Below, in pieces: positions 1-10,592 of a DNA stretch of 64,000 nucleotides. The notes under the pieces are model-generated. The model was not told where the DNA came from and did not search any database. It was given only the letters and a program-made list of their open reading frames with translations. The first letter of the stretch is position 1. Every line of letters begins with the position of its first letter. This DNA comes from Manihot esculenta (lineage: Eukaryota; Streptophyta; Magnoliopsida; Malpighiales; Euphorbiaceae), in the NCBI RefSeq assembly GCF_001659605.2, contig NC_035164.2, positions 6,809,622-6,873,621 of the forward strand, read 5' to 3'. Made by a program: the position numbers and the translations under genes.

Positions 1-1
1 G

Positions 2-1225
2 AATGAGTTTGCTGGATGGGCTTTTCCAGACAGTTCCAGAGAACTGAAGATGATTGAGTTTGAGTAGCTGAGGCAGACAGAACACATGAGTGTAGAGGAG
101 TTCACGGATAAATTCTTGGAGCTATTGCCTTTTTCAGGGCAAGCTCTAGATACAGATGTGAAGAAAGCCAAAAGATATGTTATGAAACTGCATTCTAGGT
201 ACTCCTCTTTGATTCAGTCAGTTGAGAGGGAAAGTTTCCACACTGTGGTGGATATGGCGCGAAGGATGGAGGCTAGTGCTATAGTTGAGAGGTCAGTGAA
301 GCAGTCAGTGACCCAGTCTTCAGGGGTTAAGACCCCAGGCAGAGGAGGGCCAGGTCCCTCTTCTCAGAGCTCAGGTAGCAAGAGGTGGGATAACACCACC
401 AAGAAGCCGAAGAAGAATAAGTTTTGGAGTAAGTTGAAATCCGGTCTGGGTTTAGGCGGTGGCTCGAGCTCAGGCTCAGATGGTACAGAATGCCTAAGGT
501 GTGGGAGGCCACACAAGGGAGTGTGTCGGGCTGGGACTAATGCATGCTTCAGATGTGGATAGGAGGGACACATGGCTCGGGAGTGTCCTAGAGCACTTTT
601 TATGGGCCAGCCCCAGCAGACAGCTTCTGGTAGTGTGGCACAGCCAGCAGCTCCAGCCACAACTCAGGGCAGTGGCAGAGGTAGAGGGAGAGGGGCAGCC
701 TCTTCTTCTGGTTCCCGAGGTGAAGGTCCATCAGCTCCAGCCAGGATCTTCACCATGACTCAGCAAGAGGCTAACACATCCAACACCGTGGTGTCAGGTA
801 ATCTTGTCATTGGGTGTTCTGATGTGTATGCATTAATGGACCCGGGTGCATCTCATTCTTTTATTGCTCCGAGAGCCGTTGAGAGGTTGGGTCTGATAGT
901 CTCTGGGTTAGAGTGTCCCCTATGGGTCAGTGGACCCAAGTGTGACCCGTCAGTGGCAGAGTCAGTCTGCCAGTACAGTCCAGTTTTTGTTGAAGGAAGA
1001 TGCCTCTCCGCTGACCTTATGGTTCTAGATTTGACAGACTTTGACGTCATTCTAGGGATGGATTGGCTATCTACCCATGGTGCTACCTTGGACTGCAGAG
1101 ACAAGGTAGTCAGGTTCAGGGATCAGAACGGATCAGAGGTCGTCTTCAGAGGAGACAAGAGGGGTACACCTAGAGGTCTGATATCAGCTCTTCAGGCTCG
1201 TAGGTTGCTTAGGAAGGGATGTTAG
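2..1225 (+). pseudogene. Element A gag (C-part), zinc knuckle and aspartic protease
   Basis: Gag packages element RNA; the aspartic protease cleaves the polyprotein. Reading starts mid-gag in frame 2. A zinc knuckle (CFRCG-stop-EGHMAREC) ends near 590, with a TAG at 560-562 inside it where the related element A' has Gln. A Gln/Ser/Gly-rich linker follows, then the protease active site [10 protein letters not shown] near 838-865 and the ILGMDWL flap region near 1050-1070. A TAG at 65-67 and another at 1223-1225 both replace Gln codons seen in A'. There are no frameshifts. No functional Gag-Pol can be made from this copy without suppression of the stops. Confidence 0.9.
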
Positions 1226-1231
1226 GGGTAT

Positions 1232-2935
1232 TTGGCTCATGTGAGAGAGCTTAGCAGTCAGGTTAGGGAGCCAGCCTCAGTGCCAATTGTCAGAGAATTT
1301 CAGGATGTTTTTCTAGATGAGCTTCCAGGTTTACCACCTGCTAGGGAGATAGAGTTCGAGATAGAGTTGATGCCTAGAACTAGACCGATCTCTATTCCTC
1401 CCTACAGGATGGCCCCAGCCGAGTTGAAGGAGTTGAAAGAGCAGTTGCAAGAGCTGGTAGAAAAGGGCTTCATCCGACCGAGTACCTCACCTTGGGGTGC
1501 TCCAGTCTTGTTTGTGAAAAAGAAGGATGGATCCCTTAGACTTTGTATCGACTACAGGCAGTTGAACAAAGTCACTACCAAGAATAGGTACCCTCTGCCA
1601 AGGATCGACGATCTATTCGACCAGCTAGCAGGAGCGGGTTGTTTCTCCAAAATAGATCTGAGATCGGGGTACCATCAGCTAAGGATAAGAGAAGAAGATG
1701 TGCCAAAGACAGCTTTCAGGACCAGATATGGGCATTTTGAGTTCCTTGTGATGCCGTTCGGGTTAACCAACGCCCCTGCAGCATTCATGGATCTCATGAA
1801 CAGAGTGTTTAGCCAATACCTAGATCACTTTGTTATTGTCTTCATAGATGATATCTTAGTGTATTTCAGGAATGCAGAGGAGCATGCCCATCATCTGAGG
1901 TTAGTTCTGCAGACCTTGAGGGAACATGGCTTGTATGCCAAGTTCTCTAAGTGTGAGTTCTGGCTGAGGAGCATTTCATTCTTGGGGCATGTTGTGTCAG
2001 GAAATGGGATAGAGGTGGACCCCAAGAAGGTAGAAGTTGTGGCTAACTGGCCTAGACCCACTTCAGTGACAGAAATCAGGAGTTTCTTGGGTTTGGCGGG
2101 TTACTACAGGAGGTTTGTACAGGATTTCTCAAAGATTGCAGCTCCTCTAACCAGGTTGACCAGGAAGAACCAGAGGTTCGTGTGGATCGACCAGTGTGAA
2201 GAGAGTTTTGAAGAGCTTAAGAAGAGGTTAACATCGGCACTAGTGTTAGCTTTGCCAGCTAGCAGTGAGGACTTCATGGTCTTCTGTGATGCATCCCGAG
2301 TGGGTTTGGGTTGTGTGTTAATGCAGAATGAAAGGGTGATTGCTTATGCTTCTAGGCAGCTGAAGAAGCATGAGTTGAATTACCCCACACATGACCTGGA
2401 GATGGCAGCAGTAATCTTTGCACTCAAGATGTGGAGGCACTACCTCTATGGGGTTAAATGTGAGATCTTCACGGATCATAAGAGCCTACAGTACATCCTG
2501 AGTCAAAGAGATTTGAACTTGAGACAGAGAAGATGGGTGGAGCTGCTGAGTGACTATGATTGCAAGATTCAATACCATCCGGGTAAGGTGAATGTTGTGG
2601 CAGACGACTTAAGCCGGAAATCATTTGGCAGTTTATCCCACATATCGGCAGAGAGGAGGCCAGTAGTGAAGGAGTTTTACAAGCTCATTGAGGAAGGTCT
2701 ACAGTTGGAGTTGTCTGGTACAGGTGCTTTGATAGCCCAGATGAGAGTGGCACCCGTGTTTCTGGAGCAGGTGGCTCAGAAACAGCATGAGGACCCAGAG
2801 TTAGTGAAGATTGCCAGGACTGTTCAGTCAGGCAAAGATAGTGAGTTCAAATTCGACAGCAAAGGGATCCTCCGCTATGGGAGTAGATTATGTGTACCAG
2901 ATGACATAGGGCTAAAAGGAGACATTATGAGATAG
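1232..2935 (+). pseudogene. Element A reverse transcriptase and RNase H
   Basis: The reverse transcriptase copies element RNA to cDNA and RNase H removes the RNA strand. The RT core starts with the [10 protein letters not shown] block near residue 50 of this stretch, then the CIDYRQLNK motif, [23 protein letters not shown] and the catalytic FIDDILVY. RNase H follows with [10 protein letters not shown], the E of [18 protein letters not shown] and VADDLSR, so its acidic residues appear to be kept. Reading ends at TAG 2933-2935, where A' has Glu (a G-to-T change). The frame is continuous with the protease upstream and the integrase downstream. Confidence 0.93.
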
Positions 2936-3223
2936 GCTCATAATGCAAGATACAGCGTTCACCCCGGAGCCACCAATATGTATCAAGATCTAAAGAAGGT
3001 TTATTGGTGGCCAGCTATGAAGAAAGAAGTGGCACAGTTTGTGTCAGTCTGCGAAGTGTGTCAGAGGGAGAAGCTGGAACATCAAAAGCCGGCTGGAATG
3101 TTTAACCCGCTACCTATTCCAGAGTGGAAATGGGAGAATATAGCTATGGACTTCGTAGTGGGGTTACCGGCGGCGTCCAACAGATTGGACTCCATATGGG
3201 TGATTGTGGACAGACTCACCAAA
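2936..3223 (+). pseudogene. Element A integrase, N-terminal half (split by insertion)
   Basis: Integrase inserts the cDNA into the host genome. The HHCC zinc-binding module is visible: histidines in the block around 2938-2965, then CEVCQ near 3050-3062. The first catalytic Asp follows in [10 protein letters not shown], in the core domain. The reading frame is cut at 3223 by A', immediately after the DRLTK block. The second Asp and the Glu of the DDE triad lie about 9.5 kb away, downstream of 12724. Confidence 0.92.
3219..3223. repeat. Target-site duplication of A' (left copy)
   Basis: CCAAA directly abuts the TGTAACAG start of the left LTR of A'. The identical five bases follow the right LTR at 12719-12723. 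Five bases is the usual stagger of Ty3/gypsy integrases. Confidence 0.95.
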
Positions 3224-3789
3224 TGTAACAGCTCGGAAACCGAACTGCTACCGGCACTAGGATCCAGATCGACTTAAGGTCGCCGGGACCCGTAGTAAGC
3301 CTGCTATACTGTCTGTGTACCTGTGAAATCCCATACATGATCATACATTTCTGTAAAACGATTAAAACTTTTCTTTACTCCCAGGGCTTAACCTGTGCAT
3401 GCATTCTTTCTGATCTATCAACTCATAATGTTAAGCCTGGTTTTTCTCATATTTCATCTGTAACAAGAAAAGAAACATACATCAACTGATCATGTGTCTA
3501 CAACAAGGGATTACAACTCTTATAAGTCAAGCACTAGTCTATACACTGTACACTATCTCTTTACAATACATGTCCACACTAGCTCTTACAGCACTCTTCT
3601 TCTTCCGTACCCTGCTGGACTCCCTCTGGACTCTGAACCTGCACAACTGGGGTTAGGGGAGAGGGATGAGCTATACAAGCCCAATGAGCAGAACGATATA
3701 AACCATAAGTTGAAAACATGATCTCATGGAATGCACTACATCACATCATCTCAGGGATAGACATGACCACCAAAAATCCCACTAAAAGG

Positions 3790-3947
3790 ATGCCTGGCCT
3801 AGCCAGGTCTTACAACCTCAATCTGCCTGGCCCGGCCAGGTCTTACAAACTCTGCTCGCCTGGCCCAGCCAGGTCTTACGATAATCTGCTGCCTGGCCTA
3901 GCCAGGTCTTACCTACAGAAGGCTGCCTGGCCCGGCCAGGTCTTACA
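3790..3947. repeat. Five-copy palindromic repeat array in LTR of A'
   Basis: Five units of about 28-36 bp each contain CCTGGCCYRGCCAGG or a close variant followed by TCTTAC. Each unit core is self-complementary. The array is repeated in the other LTR at 11159-11316. Confidence 0.9.
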
Positions 3948-5064
3948 CAGAGCTAGGGCTATTGGGGTCACCTTGGTCCATCCACAGCCTCATACACATC
4001 GTATATGCAATGCGTCATCGTCGTGAAACTCATGCAAACATCCTACTATAATCTTATGATGTATGACATATGCTCAAAGCAGTTTAGTTCTGAAAAGAGA
4101 AGTTCCACTCACCTCCGGCTGACTCTGTACTAACTCTGCAGGTTCTGAAACAGTACTCACTGCTGCTCTCTGGGGTTCCTCTGGTCCGTACCTACACAGG
4201 TGGACACAAATGAGGGACCAAACTAACTCAAGAACATCTCTACGAAACTCCCCAAAAACCCTCTAAACGATCCTCAACCACTCACATAAATCATGCAAAA
4301 GAAAGCTGGACAGGGCATGTTCGGCGGCAGGTTCGGCGGCCGAAACCCCTCTCCAGAGACGAAAATCATGCATGTTCGGCGGCACCTTCGGCAGCCGAAA
4401 GTCTCGTCCAGAGACGAAACTCAACCTTCGGCGGCACTTTCGGCGGCCGAACCTTGCCTCCAGAGACGAAAGTCCCAAGTTTCGGGGGCAAGCTTTGGCA
4501 GCCGAAACTGCCTCCATAAGGGGTTCGGCGGCCGAACCTGGTTTTGCCCGCTGGGCAGAACCCTGCTCTGTTTCATGCAAACCTTCCCCCAAACTTACCC
4601 AAAATGCATATCAACTACTCCCAACTAGCACATACCATAAAACATGCATAAAAGGGCCTAGAACTCTCCTAAAACCTCAAACAAACACATCAAACAACAC
4701 GTAACATGCTTGAACATAAACAGCTCCCAAAAACCTCACCTAAACCTAATCATGCATACTACCCATCAAACTTCCATAAAACCTTTAAAAATCATCAAAG
4801 AAGTTTAGGATCCACCCTTACCTCCTTAAGAACTTGAGGATGAGTGATCCTAACGTGGAGATATGAAGAAAACCTCTTCCAAAGCTCCAAACTTCCAAAC
4901 TTGCTATTTTTGCTCAAAACCTTCAACACACACCAAAACTCTTAAAACCCTTGAAAGATTTGGTGAAAAACATGAAAAACATGAAAGTCAACGTGGAAGA
5001 GGCTTGAACTCACCTCTGGCTGCAAGTGGAGGAGAAATATCCTCCTTCCACCGACCTTTGGCCC

Positions 5065-5072
5065 TTTTTATA
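5065..5072 (-). promoter_or_regulatory. Probable TATA box in left LTR of A'
   Basis: On the minus strand the sequence reads TATAAAAA followed by GGGCC, upstream of the untranslated leader part of the LTR. The same box lies at 12444-12451 in the 5' LTR and a related TATAAAGG lies in the LTR of element A at 14119. Position inside the LTR fits a U3 promoter. The transcription start is not mapped. Confidence 0.6.
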
Positions 5073-5360
5073 GGTGGCTGGCCAGACCACCTTCGGCAGC
5101 CGAACGTGAATCCGAAACCATGCAATGTTCGGCAGCCGAAAGTGACCTTCGGCGGCCGAACCTTTGCATTTCTCCCTTCTTGCTTTTCTTTCAACCTTCT
5201 TGCTTTTCTTTCAACACTCATTTCCTTTCACACTTGAAACCATTCAAAACTCTTAAAACACACATGAAAACATAGGTCTTACCCTTCTTGAGGGTTCCGA
5301 CACCCGAGATTCCACGAGACGATAGGAATTCCGAGGCCGGACTCGAGCCGGGTATTACAT

Positions 5361-5373
5361 TCTCCCCCCCTTA
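5361..5373 (-). other. Polypurine tract of A'
   Basis: On the minus strand a purine run of the form AAGGGGGGGAGA lies directly before the 3' LTR. This is the site where plus-strand DNA synthesis is primed. Element A has a matching tract at 13769-13782. Confidence 0.9.
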
Positions 5374-5380
5374 AGAACAT

Positions 5381-8300
5381 TCATCCTCGAATGTTCCTCA
5401 AACAACGAAACACATAAAAAAAAGGGAAAAATGAACCGTAAAACAGATAGGGATATTGCTGAAGCATAGATTCTCGTGTCTCCCAGGTGCAGTCTTCTAG
5501 GTTGTGGTGGTTCCACAGGACTTTCACCATTGGTATCTCCTTGTTTCTCAGCTTTCGAATCTGGGTGTCAATGATCCGCACTGGCTGCTCTACATAGGTG
5601 AGATCGCTTAAGATTTCCACCTCAGGCTCACTAAGAACCTTCTCTAGATTTGACACAAACTTTCTCAACATCGAAACATGAAATACCGGGTGAATTCGTT
5701 CCATTGATGCAGGTAAATCCAGCTTATACGACACAGGTCCGATTTTCTGCAAGATCTCAAAGGGACCTATGTACCGTGGAGCTAATTTATCTTTCTTTCC
5801 AAAGCGAACCACTCCCTTCATTGGAGACACCTTTAGCAATACCATATCTCCCTCCTGGAACTCTATCTGCTTCCTACGGATGTCTGCATAGCTTTTCTGT
5901 CTGCGTACAGCTGTTCTGATCCTCTCTCTGATGATGGGTACCAACTTGCTGGTAATCGCAACTAACTCTGGCCCTGCTAGAGCCTTCTCTCCTACCTCTT
6001 CCCAGCACACAGGTGTTCTACATTTCCTCCCATACAGAGCTTCATAAGGGGCCATCCCTATGCTAGCATGATGGCTGTTATTGTAGGCAAACTCCACCAG
6101 AGGTAGATGCTGCCTCCAAGAACCGCCAAAGTCTAACACACACATTCTCAGCATATCTTCTATGGTCTGGATGGTCCTTTCTGACTGACCGTCTGTCTGT
6201 GGATGGAAAGCAGTGCTGAAATCCAATCTTGTACCCATAGCAGCTTGCAGACTCCGCCAAAATCTGGAGGTAAACTGCGGTCCTCTATCTGATACTATCG
6301 ACACTGGAACTCCATGCAGCTTGACTATCTCTTCTACATAGACATGCGCTAACTTGTCCACAGAATAGTTGCTCCTGACTGGAATGAAGTGAGCAGATTT
6401 CGTTAGTCTGTCCACAATCACCCATATGGAGTCTAGTCTGTTGGACGTCGCCGGTAACCCCACTACAAAATCCATAGCTATGTTCTCCCATTTCCACTCT
6501 GGAATCGGCAGTGGGTTAAGCATTCCAGCCGGCTTCTGGTGTTCTAGCTTCACCCTTTGACATGTCTCGCAAGCTGTTACAAACTGTGCCACATCCCTCT
6601 TCATCGCTGGCCACCAATACACCCTTCTCAGGTCTTGATACATCTTGGTGGCTCCAGGGTGAACGCTATACCTCGCACTATGAGCTTCCCTCATAATGTC
6701 TTCCTTCAAACTACTATCATTTGGTACACATAATCTCTTACCGTGACGAAGGATCCCCTCACTGTCAAATCTGAACTCTGCACTGTTGCCAGACTGAACA
6801 GTCCTGGCAATCTTTACTAACTCAGGATCTTCGTGTTGTTTCAGAGCCACTTGCTCTAGAAACACTGGTGTAACTCTCATCTGTGCAATCAAAGCACCTG
6901 TACCAGATAACTGCAACTGTAGTCCTTCATCCATGAGTTTATAAAAGTCCTTCACCACCGGTCTTCTCTCTACTGCAATGTGGGATAAACTGCCAAGTGA
7001 CTTCCGGCTTAAGGCATTAGCTACAACATTAGCCTTACCCGGATGATACTGGATCTTACAATCGTAATCACCGAGCAATTCTACCCACCGTCTCTGCCTC
7101 AAGTTTAATTCCCTCTGACTTAAGATGTGCTGCAGGCTCTTATGATTCGTATAGATCTTACACTTTACCCCATAGAGGTAATGCCTCCACATCTTAAGTG
7201 CAAAGATAACAGCTGCCATCTCAAGATCGTGTGTCGGGTAATTCAGCTCGTGCTTCTTCAGCTGTCTAGAAGCATAAGCGATCACTCTATCATTCTGCAT
7301 TAACACACAACCTAATCCCACTCGGGACGCATCACAGAACACTGTGAAGTCATCATCACTGATAGGCAGAGCTAACACCGGTGCTGAAGTCAACCGTCTC
7401 TTCAACTCTTCAAAACTCTCATAACAATCCTCTGACCATACAAACCTCTGATTCTTCCTGGTCAGTCTGGTCATAGGAGCAGCTATCTTCGAAAAGTCCT
7501 GAACGAACCTCCGATAGTAGCCTGCCAAACCCAGAAAACTCTTGATCTCTGTCACTGTAGTGGGTGTAGGCCAATTGGCTACTGCCTCTACCTTCTTGGG
7601 ATCTACTGTTATTCCTTCTTCTGAAACTACATGTCCCAAAAAGGAAATACTCCTGAGCCAGAACTCACACTTGGAGAACTTAGCATACAAGCCATGCTCT
7701 CTCAAGGTTTGCAAAACGATCCTCAGATGCTAGGCATGTTCCTCTTCATTCCTAGAGTACACCAAGATATCATCTATAAAGACGATCACAAAACGATCCA
7801 AGTACTCCCTGAAAACCCTGTTCATGAGATCCATGAATGCGGCAGGGGCGTTAGTCAACCCGAACGGCATCACTAGGAACTCATAATGCCCATATCTGGT
7901 CCTGAAAGCAGTCTTGGATATATCTCCTTCCCTGATCTTCAACTGGTGGTATCCGGATCGCAGATCTATCTTAGAAAAACAACCTGCTCCTGCCAGCTGG
8001 TCGAATAGATCATCGATCATGGGTAAAGGATACTTATTTTTGATAGTGACTTTGTTCAACTGTCTGTAGTTGACACAAAGTCTAAGTGGTCCATCCTTCT
8101 TTCTGACAAATAATACTGGAGCACCCCAAGGGGAGGTACTCGGGCGGATGAAACCCTTTGCTACCAAATCCTGTAACAGCTCTTTCAATTCTCTCAACTC
8201 TGTTGGCGCCATCCTGTAGGGAGGAATAGAGATCGGTTTGGCACCGGGCATCAACTCTATCTCGAACTCTATTTCCCTATCAGGTGGGAGTCCTGGAAGC

Positions 8301-10372
8301 TCTTTAGGAAATACATCTGGGAATTCGCTAACAACTGGTACTGAGGATGGTTCCCTAACCCGACTGTCTAACTCTCTCACATAAGCTAGGAACCCCTGAC
8401 ACCCCTTCCTCAACATCCTACGAGCCTGGAGGGCTGATATCAAACCCCTAGGTGTCCCTCTCCTGTCTCCTCTGAAGACACACTCTGATCCATCCTGGTC
8501 TCTGAGACTCACTACCTTGTCCCTGCAATGCAAGGTAGCACTATAGGTAGATAACCAATCCATCCCTAGAATGACATCAAAATCTGTCAACTCTAGAACC
8601 ACAAGGTCAGCTGGAAGGCATCTATCCTCTATAAACACTAGACTGAACTGACAGACTGACTCTGCCAATGATGGGTCACATCTAGGTCCACTGACCCAGA
8701 GAGGACACTCTAACTCGGAGACAATCAACCCCAATCTCTCTGCGGCTCTAGAAGAAATGAAAGAGTGAGAAGCACCGGGGTCCATCAAAGCATACACCTC
8801 AGAACACCCAATGATGAGAGTACCTGACACCACTGTGTTCGAAGTGCCTGCCTCCTGCTGCGTCATGGTGAAAATCCGTGCTGGAGCTGACGGACCTGCA
8901 CCTCGGGAACCCATCCTTGAAGAAGAGGCTGCCCCTCTTCCTCTACCTCTGCCACTACTTGGTGGACGGGCTGAAGCTGCTGACTGTACGACACTACCTG
9001 AGGTCATCTGCTGGGATGGTGCAACCAAAGTCGCCTAAGGACATTCCCGTGCATAATGTCCCTCCTGCCCACATCTATAGCAGGCTGTAGATCCCAACAA
9101 ACAAGCTCCGCTGTGTGGTCTTCCACACCTATTGCAAACTGGAATATCTGTGCCAGAACTGGAGCCACTCCTCATTCCCAGACCCGTCTTAATCCTGTTC
9201 CAGAACTTGCCTCTCTTTCCTCTGAGTTTATCCCATCTCTTTTTGCTCGCACTTGCCGTACTCTGTGAGGAGGAACCTGGTTTAGCACCAGAAGACTGTG
9301 CCTTTACTTGCTTGACTACTCCCTGACTTATGGCACTGGCCTCCATCTTTCTAGCAGCATCCACAATAGAGTGGAAACTCTCCTTCTCCGCGTGGAGAAT
9401 CAAGGAGAAATACCTGGGATGAAGCCTCGTGGCATATCTCTTTGCCTTCTTCTGATCCGTATCATACGCCTGACCCACGTATAGTAACAATTCCAGGAAC
9501 TTATCTGTATATTCATCAACACTCATCTCCTCCGTCTGTCTCAACTGTTCAAACTCCACAACCTTTAGCTCCCTGGAACTGTCAGGGAAAGCCCACCCAG
9601 CAAATTCGTTGGCGAACTCTTCCCATGTCATACTGTCTATTCTGGGGTCTACATAATTCTTGAACCATTATCTGGCTTTCTTGCATTTTAATGTGAACCC
9701 TGCCATCTCAATGGCCCTGCTCTCATCTGCGCCCAACTCACTTGTTATCATTCTGACTGCACTGAGATACTCAAAGGGATCATCTCCCGTGTTGACTTTA
9801 GGAGCATCCAACTTTAAGTACTCAGTCATCTTCACCTTAGTTCCCCCTGAAGAATTGGGTTGTGCTTCTACAACAGGGGCTACTGGTTCAGGTGGTGGTG
9901 GAGGTACTGGTTCTCTGGCTTCAGGCGATGCTGAACTTGAATAAAAAGGTGGGGGTGGATACATGTGATATGGTGGATAGAAGGAAGGATAAGGCATATA
10001 TCACATGTAGGGTGGATATGGGGCAAAGCTGGAGTAATCCGACGTGCCTCCCATCGGATACCCTGGGCCCTGTGGAAAGGGTGGATAGCCAAACCCCGAG
10101 GCCTGCGCGCCTCCCTGAGACTCCCCCATGCCTTCTTCTGACCTTCCTACACCCATGCTTTCATCTCTCCTCTGATCTCTCTCTTCTTCTGCTCTTCCCC
10201 CTTTCCCTATGCCTCTTCTGCTCTCGTCAGAAGACCTTCTAGGGTCTCGTGACGTTCCTTCCCTGCTTGACCTATGAGATCTTGCCCTTGGCAATGCAGG
10301 AGGACGAGCAGCTGTACCCTCACTTTCAGGTGGGACTCCAGTCAATCTCACGGATCGACGAGTTCCTCGCAT
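5381..10372 (-). pseudogene. Gag-Pol polyprotein of A' (chromovirus), four in-frame stops
   Basis: A single frame of 1664 codons from the ATG at 10370-10372, with stops at 10001-10003 (TGA), 9668-9670 (TAA), 9035-9037 (TAG) and 7730-7732 (TAG) and no frameshifts. Order: basic Pro-rich N-terminus; Gag core; zinc knuckle CYRCGQEGHYAREC at residues 431-444; protease [10 protein letters not shown] with Asp near residue 531; RT with FIDD near residue 865; RNase H; integrase HHCC and DDE core; C-terminal chromodomain ending in QQYPYLF and a short tail. In RNase H two catalytic positions appear changed: TNHKSL instead of TDHKSL and VANALSR instead of VADALSR (both Asp to Asn). The protein would be inactive even without the stops. 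The long chromodomain tail and tRNA-Met PBS support a Tekay/Del-type chromovirus. Confidence 0.95.
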
Positions 10373-10576
10373 CTTAACTCGCTGGAAAACAACACATGAT
10401 AGAGCACATAAGCAGCAACACATATAACAGAAGGCACATGCATCATGGTATTGCACATTATCATAGAGACAGGACTCAGCATCCTATCCTAGTGGACATG
10501 TTTTCCTATTGTGCTTGACCCACTAAACCTCTCTGAGCCCAACTCTAGCTTGATAGATCTGATCATGTGAACCTAG

Positions 10577-10589
10577 GGCTCTGATACCA
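10577..10589 (-). other. Primer binding site of A' (initiator tRNA-Met type)
   Basis: The minus strand reads TGGTATCAGAGCC three bases inside the 5' LTR. This matches the 3' end of plant initiator tRNA-Met, the usual primer of chromoviruses and many copia elements. Confidence 0.93.
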
Positions 10590-10592
10590 ATC

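Larger units (their letters stand above)
1..3223 (+). mobile_element. Ty3/gypsy chromovirus A, 5' segment (gag to integrase N-half)
   Basis: Left part of an autonomous LTR retrotransposon of Tekay/Del type. The window opens inside gag, so the 5' LTR, PBS and gag start lie outside. Gag, protease, RT, RNase H and the start of integrase lie in one frame broken by four TAG stops (65-67, 560-562, 1223-1225, 2933-2935) with no frameshift. The segment stops at 3223, where element A' is inserted. The last five bases, CCAAA (3219-3223), recur at 12719-12723 and are the target-site duplication of that insertion. The element resumes at 12724 in the frame expected for an uninterrupted integrase. Assignment rests on the RT motif, the chromodomain at the far end and the polypurine tract. 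Confidence 0.95.
3224..5359 (-). repeat. Left LTR of A' (3' LTR in element orientation)
   Basis: 2136 bp, starting TGTAACAG and ending GTATTACA on the plus strand. It has five copies of a CCTGGC-centred palindrome unit (3790-3947) and several TTCGGCGGCCGAA-type palindromes (4318-4540, 5090-5162). Relative to the right LTR it carries two extra short direct duplications (about 12 bp near 4970 and 18 bp near 5195) and lacks a roughly 20-bp unit present near 11905. Confidence 0.95.

Noticed and set aside
3790..3947. CRISPR-like array of regularly spaced palindromes
   Set aside because: Only five imperfect units with short similar spacers inside a retrotransposon LTR of a plant nuclear genome; duplicated with the LTR.
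3494..4026. Open frames of 75 and 102 codons, also at 10863-11395
   Set aside because: Both lie within LTR repeats; the repeated Pro-Gly-Leu-Ala-Arg-Ser-Tyr pattern is just the palindrome array translated.
4263..4704. Overlapping open stretches on both strands in the LTR of A' (and 11632-12092)
   Set aside because: They arise from CG-rich palindromic LTR repeats, occur in both LTRs and on both strands, and show no protein family.
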